Source of the DNA: Auanema rhodensis
Taxonomy: Eukaryota > Nematoda > Chromadorea > Rhabditida > Rhabditidae
Reading direction: 5' to 3'
Assembly: GCA_964057225.1 (NCBI GenBank)
Contig: OZ059895.1
Span: 7,626,001 to 7,690,000 of the forward strand
Length of the DNA stretch: 64,000 nucleotides
Shown here: positions 16,701 to 29,000 of the stretch, in pieces
How the letters are laid out: each line of letters begins with the position of its first letter
How positions within the stretch are numbered: position 1 is the stretch's first letter
The notes under the pieces: model-generated
What the model was told of the DNA's origin: nothing
The model's database searches: none
The model's input: only the letters and a program-made list of their open reading frames with translations
Program-made: the position numbers and the translations under genes

Positions 16701-17260
16701 ACTTTCAATGAAAGTGATCGTACAGAAACACTGCTATCCTTCAATATTTCTATTTAACTTATATAAAATGTCATAGTACTCACTAATGAAAGTTTATCGA
16801 ATATTGTACAATAATAGTCATAAGCAGCTTTACTATCTTTAGGGTCTTTCGAAAAACTGACAGAACAAATTTCTCTTAAAGCCTGAACTGATTCACAATT
16901 TTTGAACATTTGACAGACAGACAAACCTTTTCGCGAGTTTGTGGGTCTTTTTTAGCCAATTTTTTGAAAATTTGAATTAATTCAGGTTCAATTTCATTGC
17001 CTGGTTCAAAATCATTTGAATCATTTGTGGCAGCCAAAGCTTAAAAATATATATGAACTTTTATGAACAAATTCAGAAATAGTACATCCATCTATTCCTA
17101 AAAACGACAGGGTATGTCCTGATGAAGAAAGTAACTCTGCTGCACGAGCACTACTAGCTGACTGCAAATAAATATATATATATATATATATATTAATAAA
17201 AAACTAGAAAGTATAGTTTAAACTTACTGAAACATTTTTTTTTCTACGATTTCCGCTCAT
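10761..17260 (-). CDS. LTN1: Listerin (LTN1), RING E3 ubiquitin ligase of ribosome quality control
   Basis: Very long gene with many small exons. Listerin ubiquitinates nascent chains stalled on 60S subunits. The N-terminus (MSGNRRKKNVS, then SASSARAAELLSSSGHTLSF and ELIQIFKKLAKKDPQTREKA) matches the conserved start of Listerin. The middle is a helical-repeat arm of more than 1000 residues, Leu/Ile-rich and without other domains. The C-terminus is a C4HC3 RING: EACSICLMIVH, then KCKQCKNKFHSNCL, then YTWFQSSGKETCPLCRNHF, ending LGSR with TAA at 10761-10763. The Cys and His ligands are all present, and the CLYTWF...SSGKxTCPLC pattern is typical of Listerin. Intron 1 carries a short TA repeat (about 17167-17192). 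I did not verify every central exon. Confidence 0.92.
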
Positions 17261-17565
17261 TACACAATGTTGTGCAATATTTAAATTAATAAAAATCGAA
17301 AAGAGGACCCCTACTAATTATTTTTGATGGGCTCAACTTGTGAAAACCTTAAGAATAATAGTAAATAACAGCAATAATTTACAAAAGTAATGCTCGAAGA
17401 AGGTTAATTAAGTTGTTACTGAAACATAACGAGAAAAGTTTACCCAGCATTTAAAAAGGGGCGTGGCGTACGTAACGATATGACCGCGGGAGTGTGATAT
17501 TTTTTTGCAATTTCAAAAACTGTATTGCAAGCTGGAAGTCTAATCAGTATTTGAGGCTTCGCGAG
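17261..17565. promoter_or_regulatory. Short divergent promoter region
   Basis: About 300 nt between the starts of LTN1 (-) and the unknown nuclear-type gene (+). It has a GC-richer centre (GGGCGTGGCGTACGTAACG near 17460). Position and orientation suggest a shared bidirectional promoter. No specific factor site is claimed. Confidence 0.4.
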
Positions 17566-20500
17566 ATGGTAAGTGGGACAGTTTCAGAAAATCAAGAATC
17601 TAGGACCTATAATGAATGGAGCTGGCTTGAAGGTATAAATATTTTTTTGAATATGTTAATGAAACTTGATTTGTTAGATTCTCCAAATGAGAACAACGTA
17701 CCTTTGAAAAATGTGAATAATCCTGTTAAAGTGAATGCTACACCTGAAAAACCTAAAAACAAAGTTGTTGCAACAAATGTGGGTGCTTTTGTTATCTTAT
17801 TTTATTTTTGTTCTACATATTTTAGCAAAGAAAGCAAGCAGAAGAAGTTTTAGCAAACTATGCTAATAATATGCGGAAGCTTATTATTACAGCTAGACAA
17901 CAAATAAATAGTTTAAATTCTGAAGTAATTGAGTTGAATCAGAAGTAGGAATCTTTATTAAAATAATTAACATATGTTGAATACAGGTTAGAATCAAGTG
18001 GGATAATTCAGTGCCCAGCATGTTGCTTTAGATTTAAAGAAAGAAATCATCGACAAGTTCCAAAATATATTAAGGTGTTGCATTAATCATACTTTAAACT
18101 GAATACAACAATTTTGGGTTTTTCGAGGAAAACTGTCTATTGAAATGGAGTTTGGCTCCCTTGATCTTTTATCCGAATATCTTACACTGAATGGATTGGA
18201 TAAAATGGCTGATGGTTTACCAACATTGATGGCACCTGAAGTAGCTGAAGAACCATCATTAGCAAATACAGGAAGCATTCTGCCAACCCTGGAAACTGAA
18301 GTTAGTATTTTGAATTATGTACGAGTTTATTTATTACTTCATAGAAATCAAAAAATAATACCGGTAAATTCCAAAAGAATGTAACTTCAAATTCCCAAGT
18401 TGAAAAAAATTCTTCAGCCAAACCTAAATGCAATCCCAAAATTCGAAAAGAACCTGTGCCCTCTGCGAGCAACAGGTATCACTTTTCTTTTATATAACCT
18501 TAATTGTATGCATTTTTAAGATGTGAAAACAAAGCTGTTTCAAAATCTCTAAGCGTAGGCCAAAAACGAAAAGCTTCTCCAATAAAACATCCTCAATCTC
18601 GAAGACGATCGCCTGAAAATGTTTGAAAATATTCAAATAAATAAAGTTTTTTCTGTACTTTCAGAAGAAAACCAGAGTTGAGGAATGCTCAAGTAGTAAA
18701 ATGAGAAATGTAATATTCACATATTCTGGTGTTTTATCCGAATCAGTTTTTTTCTTAGGGTGCTTGTGATGTCCGTTTGAATTCTAGTTCATGTCGTCGA
18801 ACTCGGGATGAAGATAGAAAAGAAATGGTTTCATTCAATGTTTTAATATGATTTAGGTTATTGTTGTTCAGGACATCGTGCCACGTTCTCGAAAATGTTC
18901 TCGGGACAATGATAAATCTGTTCAAAAAAGTTCACGAAACGATGAATCTTATAAGGAAAAGGACAAGAATAACAGAAAACAGGAAGAAAAAAATTCCACA
19001 AAGTTGACACGAAAGAGCGCTCGACATTGTTTGAATAATTCGAATGAAACGACCGTAAGCAATTTCACCCGAATAGTTTTCGTTTATACCGTTTTTAATT
19101 ATCAGACGCACATTTCTAGTAAAGGATCGCGTTCTGAGAAAATAGAAATAGTTAAGGTTTGTCGCTTAAGTGCTTCTGATCTAAAATATTTTTTCGGAAT
19201 TTTTCAGAAAGATCGAACTCAAAAGCGCAGTTTTCCCTCTCCCGAGAAATCTACCAATGTTGAGGTTTAACTATTTGAACTATATATTTTTAATTCTTCA
19301 TTTAAGAATAAAAAGATCGACGATAAGTCATACGGATCCGGAAACTCTTCCAAGCTTGAAAATAATTCTATAGCCTTAGAAGATGGTGAAATCGACGATA
19401 ACTTTGTTATGAAGAGTGATCAATCTAAAGATCAACTTCTAATAAATTCAGGTGATTATCAACAGTCAAAAAATACAATTGCTAGTAAAATAAATTCTGC
19501 ATTAGAGGTGAGCTTCTATAATAAAAATCTTAGTATATCTTTATATTGAAGAATTTATCCGATCCGTGTACTTCTCATAATAGATTATGTTGGATAGATC
19601 CTAATGAACTTTCTTTCTGTGAATTGAACGAAAATCAACCTATGTATTTCCGTCATGTGAACATTGGTGCTATTAGTGATAATCAATTTTTAAATTCTTG
19701 TGATACTCTTGTACCCTGTGATAATAGAACAGGCAATGTTCTTCTCCCTAATGAGAGCCCGTTAGTTATTTCTTAAATTTGCTCACTTTATTTCGAAATA
19801 TTTTTAGCATTGCCTTGTTAAATTGTGTTAATAACTCGAAACAAAACGCGCAGTTCGATCGATTTAATGAAGAAGATCCTATTCCACAGCAAACACATCC
19901 AGAAGCTCGAATTAGTTTTGCGAGGTTTTTTTATTTTTAATTCCATATAAACTATTCATTTATTTAATTTCTAGTGATGAACCATCTAGTTGTGGGAGAA
20001 ATCTCATTCAAACTTTTCCTAAAAAGAAAGAAAAAGAAGTTGCTGACCGAATCGCCGTTATTTCAGAAAATTCTAAAAAAGTAAAATTAGTTGAAGATGA
20101 TCAAAACATATTTGTTGAAAATCTCCAGCCATCATGTATCATCGAGGCTCCCAGTACAATAGAAGCTCCCAGTACGATAGAAACTCACAGTACTATCAAT
20201 TCTCCCAATGTTGTCAAGGCTAGCAATATTGTCGAGGCTACTAATGCTGTTGAGTCTATCAGTACTGTTAAGTCTACCAGTAGTATCAAGGTTCCCAGAT
20301 TTATCCAAGCTCCCAGTACTGTTGAATCTACCAGTACTGCCGAGTCTACTAGTAGAATTCCTCAGAATCATAAGACTATGGAGAATCCCAAGATTATGGA
20401 GAATTCCAAGACTATGGAGAATCCCAAGACTATGGAGAATCCCAAGACTATGGAAGATCCAAAAACTATGGAGAATCCCAAGACTATGGAAGATCCCAAG

Positions 20501-21131
20501 ACTATGGAAGATCCAAAAACTATGGAAGATCCTAAAACTATGGAAGATCCTAAAACTATGGAAGATCCTAAAACTATGGAAGATCCTAAAACTATGGAAG
20601 ATCCTAAAACTATGGAAGATCCTAAAACTATGGAAGATCCTAAAACTATGGAAGATCCCAAAACTATGGAAGATCCCAAAACTATGGAAGATCCCAAAAC
20701 TATCAAGACTCCCAGTAGTATCAAGGTTCCCAGAACTATAAAGGCTCCCAGCACCTTCGAAACTCATAATACTGCCGTTAGTTCTATAGAAGCTTCTAGC
20801 GTTGTCGAGGTAGCTAGGTCAATAAAGCCTAGTGCTGTGGATGTTCCTAGGTCTATAGATGCACCCAATAGTGCGGACGTTCCAGAAAACAACAAAAAAT
20901 TGGAAACTACTGCGATTTCTGATGATGAAATGGAATTTGGTGTTGTTGTTTCATGTGAAGAGGACATTCTAAGTGATAATTTTGAAAGTGATAATGAAAG
21001 CTGTAATAGTATGATTTCGAATATGCGATTAGACCTTATGTCCTATTTTAGATTTTGAAGTTGTTGATTCAGAGAATGATATACTCGACGAACAATATTC
21101 AGACCAAGAAGAGGAATTTGAATCATCCTGA
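17566..21131 (+). CDS. Unrecognised low-complexity, probably nuclear protein with hexapeptide repeats
   Basis: I do not recognise the family. The N-terminal exon reads MVSGTVSENQESRTYNEWSW then EGINIFLNMLMKLDLLDSPN. It is followed by a probable coiled coil (AEEVLANYANNMRKLIITAR) and a CPACCFRFKERNHRQ segment whose CxxC could bind metal. The middle is Lys/Arg/Ser-rich (SVGQKRKASP; SRRRSPEN; PRSRKCSRDNDKS; LTRKSARH) with an acidic LEDGEIDD. A Pro/Ser/Thr hexapeptide region (20135-20770) includes the perfect repeat at 20378-20701. The end is acidic: a 48-nt intron joins DNESC-type sequence to YFEVVDSENDILDEQYSDQE and stop TGA at 21129-21131. Most introns are 40-60 nt and in phase. The junction near 18077-18145 is uncertain (no phase-matched TTTCAG), so two adjacent genes remain possible. 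Nuclear location is inferred from basic clusters. Confidence 0.6.
20378..20701 (+). repeat. 18-bp coding minisatellite, 18 units (consensus MEDPKT)
   Basis: Eighteen head-to-tail 18-bp units of the type ATGGAAGATCCTAAAACT, each encoding MEDPKT or a close variant (MENPKT, MENSKT, MENPKI in the first six). The last twelve units all encode MEDPKT. Degenerate hexamers such as APSTIE and SPSSIK-like units flank both sides in the same frame, so the array expanded within an older repeat. The unit length is a multiple of three and keeps the reading frame. It also keeps several other frames open, giving long false frames on both strands. Confidence 0.95.
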
Positions 21132-22670
21132 TAATACATAATGTGAGCCCTTATCTTTGATCTTATATATCTATATATATGAACTTATAAATAATAAAGC
21201 AGCTGTTATTGTCTGTATTATTTTAAAGCACCGTAATATGAGAAATTGCAAGATATCCAATGATATCATAGTGACTAGACTATAAAAGAAATGAGAAATA
21301 ATTACTCTAATGTAGACATTAGCCACGAAATACTACAAATAGAAAGAAAGGATGAACGAGAATCAGAAACCAGAACAAAAAGCGTACAAGAGTTACACAA
21401 AAGTACCAGTTTAGCGATGTCAGCAACATCTATGAGCAAAAGCAAATAAGGGCAATAATAAATTTCAAATATAGTTTCAGTTTTTCGCACATTATAATAT
21501 TGGATATAGCCTATCAGTGAACATTAGTGTCTCAAAAAATAATCTACAAAATCTTGGTTCTGAATGAACAAAAGTAGAATAAGAGCTAATGTACTAACGT
21601 TCTATTTCGGATCATTGGACACATAGAACATAAACAAAAGATTTTCGGTGAAATATTAAAATAGCATAAACGATGAGAAATTTGAGAAAAGCGTCTTTAG
21701 AAGCGAATGAGCGGTATTCTACAAACATTTATATTCGATAGATAGTTCTTCGCCGCCCCAGCTTGTGGCTGGCATCCTTCGGTAGCCGAGCGGGCAATTA
21801 CAGAAAACAAGCGTTGAAGAGATTGATGAAACTGCTTTTCCTGAAACAAACAACAATTATCAGCAGAAAATATAATAAAATATCTAATCAGACTGCCTGT
21901 TCTCCTAACACGTGGCAAAAAATAAGTGGAAGTGCCGTTAAACTCTGAGAACATATTCCAACGAGGCAATAAAGATACTGATAAAAGGAGAAGACGCGAA
22001 CAAGAGATGGGATAAATGACTGTGAACTGCAGACAAAGCACAAAAGAGAAAGAAAAAAAGGAAAAGATACACGACAGAACAAAACAATGGAGGAGGACAA
22101 AGAAATTAAATGAGTCATCGGCGCTGTAACTAAAAACAGCAGCAATCAGGCAAAATTTGATTTTTTTGTGGAACAGCAGACTTCACGCAATGGCAGTTGG
22201 GATAAGTTGCTGTTCATTTTACCCTATGAACTAGCAAGTTTGCTGATTTTAAATCGAATGTAATTATTAACACATCTTAATTGTCCTTTTCTCTGAATTA
22301 GTGAATAAATCTCTGCTACTCTCTCTTGATTTCTCAGTCACTTGCAGACATAATTCTGCCTCGGGGTGTCGATCAATCCCCCTTTACCCTCTATCAATGA
22401 GCCACACAACAGTTGTCCTGACCCACGACAGAAAAGTCTGCAACAATAAAGCTCCAATGCACGATGAAGAACAGAAGAAGCGACAGAATGAGATGAGGTT
22501 GAATAACTCAATAGAATGCTAACTAATAAATATCACAACCAAAACTTTCTTAACTTCCGGTACACTTATCTTTCAATATATTTAAAATGTTGTTAATTAG
22601 ACAACTGTTACTTGTCTAAACTAGATGGACCACCCCCATGCATGCGCGAACTCCCTTTTCTTAGTTTCAC
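21132..22670. other. Intergenic, no gene seen
   Basis: 1.5 kb between two genes whose 3' ends face each other. Reading frames of 60-115 codons are present on both strands (for example minus 21697-22041) but show no motifs. An AATAATAAAGC at about 21189 is a plausible polyadenylation signal for the + strand gene ending at 21131. Confidence 0.5.
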
Positions 22671-23268
22671 TCAATTGCAAGCAGAAGAAAGTCTTGAAAA
22701 AAGAGAAAGAAAAAAAAACTTGCCGGTATTCTCCGCGGGCCCGATCACACGAATTACTCCACGCCGTCCCTAAAAAAAACTTTTTCAAATTTTCGAACGA
22801 ACTTTAAGACATACCGTGCATGGCAATGCAATTTGTTTACTGACATCCTCACAAAATGTGAGTTGAATCGTTTCATCTAACTTCATGCTTCTTGAATCAA
22901 TAGAAGAATCACATGTAGCGTTTCCTGCACATTCACAAAGGTCGAAACTAAAGAAAGCCACTTTAAGAATAAAAACAGAAAGATAGCTATGTGATTTCCA
23001 GAGTCTACTTACTTATCAACATCCGGTGTTTGACTGTAGTCGAAGGGCACTGTATCAAACACTTCATCATATAGAGGAATCATTCCAGATCCATAACCTG
23101 AGGCATCCTAGAAGATATTATTAAAAATTTGAATAAGCATCGTAAACATACCTCCTCGATTGCTGGAAAAGTTCTGAGCTGTGCAGAGCAAGCTTGTACT
23201 CGGGTACAAGTAGCAGCCCAGAGCGGTGACACTAAGAAAATTGAACACAACAGGTAACTTTGCAGCAT
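22671..23268 (-). CDS. Small secreted Cys-containing protein
   Basis: Exon 1 (23152-23268) starts MLQSYLLCSIFLVSPLWAAT, a clear signal peptide with likely cleavage after WAA, followed by CTRVQACSAQLRTF. Exon 2 is acidic (DASGYGSGMIPLYDEVFDTV). Exon 3 carries LCECAGNATCDSS and FCEDVSKQIALPC. Exon 4 reads TGRRGVIRVIGPAENTG, and a last short exon gives KLSSACN with TGA at 22671-22673. Seven or so Cys in the mature part suggest disulfide bonds. An alternative last acceptor gives a different tail (NETKKREFAHAWGWSI, ending near 22623), so the C-terminus is uncertain. The ATG lies 6 nt after TTGTTTTAG, consistent with trans-splicing. I cannot name the family; it is a secreted extracellular protein of unknown role. 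Confidence 0.65.
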
Positions 23269-24584
23269 TCTCCTCTAAAACAAGAAAATCAAGTTAAAAA
23301 ATCGTAGGATACACAAAAGAATGGTTATGAATTTTAAACATAAGATTAGCATGATATTAATATTGTTCTTTAGTTCAGCTTAAATGTGAAACGCTAATAA
23401 AAACATCAAATAATATAACTTTGTAATCTACAATTAATTACAAAAATCATATTAAACACAAACTTGTCAAACGATAAAATGGAAACGGAACATTCGAATG
23501 TTTAGGCTGTCAAAAAATTGAAAGCTGCCAAACATCAGCTGGCGTTTTTATCAGCTTGATAAGTTTACTAATCACAATGAAAGAAAAATATAAGAATTTA
23601 GCAGATATGACAGATAAAGAAAATTCAAACATGGTTATAAATCACAGTAGAATAAACTGTGATGAAGTAATCAATTATCTTGGAAGAGAAGTGAAAGACA
23701 TCAGTATTATTGCAAAGTACAATAACTCTGATTACGAAGAAAACAAGGTTGGCAATTAAACTATTGGATAAGTCCGAAATGAAAGATAAATGGTAAAAAA
23801 GAGCTTGACACCTTTCAATTCCGCAGGAATTTCATTATCACCCCCCGTCTCCATCAATCCGCCTGGAGAGAATCGAGTGCACAACGGGACCCCGAGCAAA
23901 TGACTGAGATAGCTGGTGTCTTTCAATGCCTCCGCCTCTAATCTAACCTTATGACCCCTCTGGCCATCTCAATAGAGACACTATTAAAAGAGATATTGAG
24001 AGGGGTGAGAGATACCGGCAATACAAGATAAAGACATATCACAAAGTAGCAGATTGAGGGGAGAATGAGAAGAATGGAGAGGAAACACATATCTGACAAC
24101 ATAGGAAACTCACAGATTTTCTTCTTCGGGGCTTCGAAGGTAGATCAGTAAGACGAAATAGGCGTCAACTCTAGAATAACAAAATAGTAAGAGTTCTAAT
24201 AAAACAATAATATTCTAAAATCGGATTCTTAATATTTCAAACATAACAACATAAAAATGTACATTCAAATTTCTGGTTTTACTAAACAATATGCCACTTC
24301 AGACATTCTGATTACAAAAGCTAATAAAAATCTTTACCGGAAATATGATCTCCTCTGATTTTCCTAGATACAGGAAGTGTGTTACCAAGTTCGCTGCTCT
24401 CTTACGCTATTATTCTGGAAAATCAAATTCCCAGGATATAAATAAAGCAAGCAAAAAAATTATATATTTATAAAAAAAGATAAAATAGCATACATTTCGA
24501 GATCTAAAAAAATCGAATATTAATATAACACTTTCATTTTGGTTGCAATTACAAAGAAACTACTATCTTATAGGAAAAAAACAA
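23269..24584. other. Upstream region of the secreted-protein gene
   Basis: 1.3 kb, with a more GC-rich part at about 23835-24010 (CACCCCCCGTCTCC, CCGCCTGGAG). A 67-codon + strand frame at 23556-23759 has biased Asn/Lys/Glu content but no motif, and is not called. No RNA gene was recognised. Confidence 0.5.
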
Positions 24585-24873
24585 TTAATAAGGACGAAAA
24601 CTACGATCAACACAATGACGAATGGGAAAACCCGTAATTATTTCAGGCATGCTATTAACTATTTGTTTTAATTCAGCAGGAGGCAACCAAGAATATGGTG
24701 AAAGAGCATAACGAATTACCTTAAATTAAAAATAAATCAATATAAATTACTAGATGATTGATACTAACAAGATTTCTGTCATATTCTACACGCATGTACC
24801 GATTTCCATTTTGTCCTGTACAGTACTCTATTTTACCGCCATCTCGAGACATCAATGAAGAAACTACCAGCAT
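24585..24873 (-). CDS. Small 79-residue protein, two exons, family not recognised
   Basis: Exon 1 (24769-24873) encodes 35 residues ending YMRVEYDRNL. A 49-nt intron follows, and exon 2 (24585-24719) encodes VIRYALSPYSWLPPAELKQI and a C-terminus ending CVDRSFRPY. Both splice sites are good and the exons join in phase 0. The Trp/Pro/Tyr-rich, non-repetitive composition looks like a real small protein rather than a chance frame. A TTCTAG acceptor-like site about 45 nt upstream of the ATG could mark the mature 5' end. No signal peptide or membrane helix is evident. Function unknown. Confidence 0.55.
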
Positions 24874-26063
24874 ATCTACAATTATTTTTATAAGCACCTA
24901 TTATAGTATCATACTAGAATTGAAAAGATTTACTTTCATTTACTAACTTAACCAATAAATTAGAAAAATTTAGAAATATATATTAGCAGAGAATTAAATC
25001 AATTGGTTGTGAGAAATTCGTCACTGGGTTTGTGTATTGTTCACGTGACGTTCTATTAGCATTTTACGTGTTAATTTCACGTGAATAACGTGAACCATGT
25101 TATCTTAAAAGAAATGTATTCTAGACATGTCAACTGAAGTGATTATTTTGAACTTCTAATCTTTTTTAAATTTCTACACTGATTAGCATTGTTAATTTCC
25201 CCAAAGGATTCCTTCAATTTGTTGTCGACAAATGTTTTCAATTTTCTGTAGCTTAGGCATACACTATACAGCATTGTTTTATTTTTAACCCAACTGCACC
25301 AGTACTTCTTAATTATTTTCTAAGAAACATTGGGCATAAAGCAATATGCAATCAACAGTTTAATGTTTATCTCTGTTTATTTATCAGTTTTTATACATTC
25401 ATTAAAAACAAATAAGAATTAATATGGTTCATTATATTCCTGATTATAAACCATGAAACTAAGATTTAATATGGTAAGATGTTGTACAAAGAACCAATTT
25501 ACACGAGACATAAGGATGTCTGAGAGAAAATACGAATGAGATATAATTGGCAGTAAAACAGATGTATCTAACTATACACTGGGGAAAGACGGTGATTATC
25601 AGACACCTGTCCTAGATAAGCACTATATACAAAGTGCCTTTCGAATAGTTCGCTGAGCAAACTTGGAAAAAAATTATAATGAGGAAGAGGAGATACTAAT
25701 TAATAGAACGGAGAATATCAATGCGAACTACCCCATCGAATATAGAAATCTCGACCCGATTTCCCAACGCGCATCTGCAGTACACCGAACAAAGGTAGAC
25801 GGCGTCAAAGAAGCAAGCACAACCAATAATAAAGAACTTCACAAATAAATAAATAGATAGATCCGATAAAGTAGAGGTTGGGGTTTCGTGAATAAGACTA
25901 CATACATAAATAAAGTGAGAATATAATTAAATAGCCCACATAAAAAATTATGATAAAAAAACCGGATTAGAACCTTAACGAAGGGGTCGGCAACGCAGTT
26001 TGACCCTACCGGTGCTTATCAATACCTAGCTAGTAACTAACAGTAGTATAAGAATTTAAAACA
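24874..26063. other. Intergenic region between small gene and ARID1 gene
   Basis: 1.2 kb. It lies upstream of the small gene at 24585-24873 and downstream of the ARID1-type gene. It contains the CACGTG pair at 25042-25083. A 61-codon + strand frame at 25663-25848 has no features and is not called. Confidence 0.5.
25042..25083. promoter_or_regulatory. Paired CACGTG E-boxes with TCACGTGA flanks
   Basis: TTCACGTGAC (CACGTG at 25042-25047) and TTCACGTGAA (CACGTG at 25078-25083) lie 36 bp apart, with further half sites TTACGTG (about 25064-25070) and AACGTGAA just after. They are about 170-210 bp upstream of the start at 24873. TCACGTGA is the preferred site of the MITF/TFEB (HLH-30) and USF types of bHLH-ZIP factor. 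The binding factor is inferred. Confidence 0.4.
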
Positions 26064-29000
26064 TCATGCAACAACTGCCATCGACCCATTATCAGATCTG
26101 GTGTCCTTGATTTGAAGTGGACTCTTTTCGATTATGCCATTCTTTTTATCACCGAAGCCATTTTCAAGACAGGTCCTCTTTGATGGAGGGCTCTAAAAAT
26201 ATTACTACGTAAACAGCTAGTTGATAAATAGTTACGTCGTCTCGGCTTGTTCCTCTTTTTCCTCCTTTACCTACTTGAGCTACAGGAACAACATGTGTAT
26301 CTCCATTTATGTTAGCTTTATCGCTTCCGGTATCTACGTTATCAGCAGAAACATCGCTGGATTCCTCTTCGAGCTCAGATTTTACCGATGACTTTTTACC
26401 TAAAGTAATTAATAAAACTTTTTCCAATCAAAAATTTTACTTACAGTTTTTATTCTCAGTGTTGGAAGAATTTCCAGATGCCGCAGATACTTCTAATTTA
26501 CTAAGAGCTCCTTGAATTTCATAGAGAATATCAGCGAACATTCCTGCTACACGAGAATCCATCTAGGAAAAAAAGTAAAAAAATTAATGTTTTGAAAATA
26601 ACTTACCAATTGACTCATTGTAAATTGTAGTAGTCGTTGTTGATGCTTTAAGTAATACTTATACGCTTCAGGCACCTTGATCAAATTCCGAAGAATGGTA
26701 GCTGCCCTTCTTAGCATTCCTACAGATGTACCCATCATTTCTGGATTCTCTCTAAGAGCAGCGATTCCATGACTTTGCATAACTTGATGCATTGTTTGAT
26801 CGGCATGCTCGATGAAGGCAATTAAATGTGGAATGACAGTTGTATCATGAGCAGTGACAAAGCAAACTGCTTCAGATGCATTACATAGTGCGTTGAGAAT
26901 AACTATGGCGAATTCTCTGAAAACTTATCATATACACAAATATATCTTACTCTTTTACCTGTTATGAGAATCTTCTGACAAGTTCACCAACTTCGTCAGG
27001 ACATGGGCAAACTTTTCTAACCTGGGCCATGATCCCGTGGATATTAACATGTCTACATTTCTTTCCAAAACAGACATTTTACAAAGAATTTCCAAACAGT
27101 AGTTTCTTCAAAAAAAAGTTATAAGTAACGGGTATTCACAACAATACTTACCTCACAGAAGTTGCTGCAGGTGGAATAGGGTCAATAGCTTCGGGAACAC
27201 TAGATACACTCCACCTCAACAATCCATCGTAAATTGGATAAGACAGGGTATCGTCGACATCAAAAAGATCAAGCTGGAAGTACAATATTTATCGACATAA
27301 TCAATGAAAATACTTACCGAAGCACTCATATGGCACAACATAACAAAAGCATCATCTCTAAGTTGTTGAGCAGTTTCAACCAACAAACGCTCCCTATTGT
27401 CATCATGTTCCAAAAGAGCTACTGCTTTAGCACGAGAAACCTCATAGGATTCGCGTTCAGGAAGAGATCCATCCTAAGAAATAAAATTTCATGTAAAGAC
27501 ATATCATCTTTGAACGTACCGGTTCAACTTTAGTAGGCTTAATTCTAGTTACACGAACTTCCTGTGCCATCAAAGACAAAAACCTGCCAATCATAAAGAG
27601 TACACCATTATGTCTACAGAGAAGTTGTTCATTTCCAGGTAAGAAAGAAAAACCCCGTAAAATGTTAGAAAGAGCTAACGCTCTCATTGCCTGAATAGAG
27701 ACAAAACATAAAATAAATACTTAGAAAATATTCTCACAAGTCTATAGAAGAATTCATCCTTCTCACTAAGAGCACTATGGCGAGGCCATCTAAGTTCATA
27801 TTCTATAGGTACATCAGATAGTTCGACTTTTTTAGACCTCCGATATAATAAAATCTCAGGAACATCCTGCAACAGAAATGATTGTTAAATAAAAGTTTTT
27901 ATAAAACTACTTCATCATCATCTGGGACTTCTTGCTTAACGTTAATATCCGTGGGGACAACTGCATCCGTACTCTCATCAGAGGGATGCAGTGAAAATCT
28001 TGGTCCTGGTTCAGCGCTTGACGCCTCCCATTCAGCCTTTAATCTTGAGGCAATTCTTTCAGCAAGGCCACCACCAAGACCTAGTTTAGATCTTTCTTCA
28101 ACATAAGATGTAGTTAAAGATTCTATAATTAAATAATTCAGTAAGAGAAAAATAATAGATTCAAACCGTCGCTTTCGACACTTGTGCTTTGTTCTAACAT
28201 TATTCGACGTTTTAGCGATTCAGGCATCTCGGCTTCTTTTACTTGAACTTTCCGCCCGTTTCGAGATTGCTAGAACCAAAATTTACAAAAATTATTCAGT
28301 GAAAATACACTTACCTTGGTATAGTTTACTTTCTTTTCAACGTTTTTTACATTAACAAGATGTTTTACTTCTTGCCGAATAGTTGAAGCCAGTATAGTCA
28401 TCATACTATCAGATAGAGTATCTTGAGCGAAAACTTGTTTACGAGTCGGTTCCGTTAGCTAAAAATTTGATTTAAAAATTATTTGACTCAATAAAAAAAA
28501 TCAAGTGGGCTTACTGGGAATGTTTCGGGATAAAGTAAAGATAATGTGGCCCAGAAGTGTTCAATAATAACGTTCAAAATTGATGGTATTTGAGCAAGCG
28601 ATGGATGAGGATTAGTATCGTCATACAATAACACGTTTAATGCATTAATAGCCCAGATTGCTTCTGTCTCAAGTCCACTTCTAAGAGCCATAACCAAGCG
28701 CCTTGGAGTAGCCTTCAAATGAAATAAAAAATTTATATTTCTAAAAACTAACTCACATTTATTAAATCCCTAGCTAATAATTTCCTTCGTCTTTTTTGGC
28801 TTATAGTAGTAGCTTCAATGCTGCCAGCAGGGAATGTGTGTAAATGTGAAAAAGATGAAGTAGTTTGTTGAACTGACATAGCCTAAATAAACGGTTCAAA
28901 AAACGAAGAAAAAAAATCTGTACAGCTGATGGATATCCTGCTGGATGAGCCTGAGGACCCGGACGATGAGGGGTGGCAGGGGAAGGTGCATGAACTACAG

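Noticed and set aside
20132-20767. Antisense and alternate-frame open frames of 128-211 codons across the minisatellite
   Set aside because: They are by-products of an 18-bp repeat with no stop in several frames. The + strand MEDPKT frame joins in phase to upstream and downstream exons.
23556-23759. 67-codon + strand frame
   Set aside because: Low-complexity Asn/Lys/Glu composition, no splice partners and no recognisable motif; not enough to call a gene.
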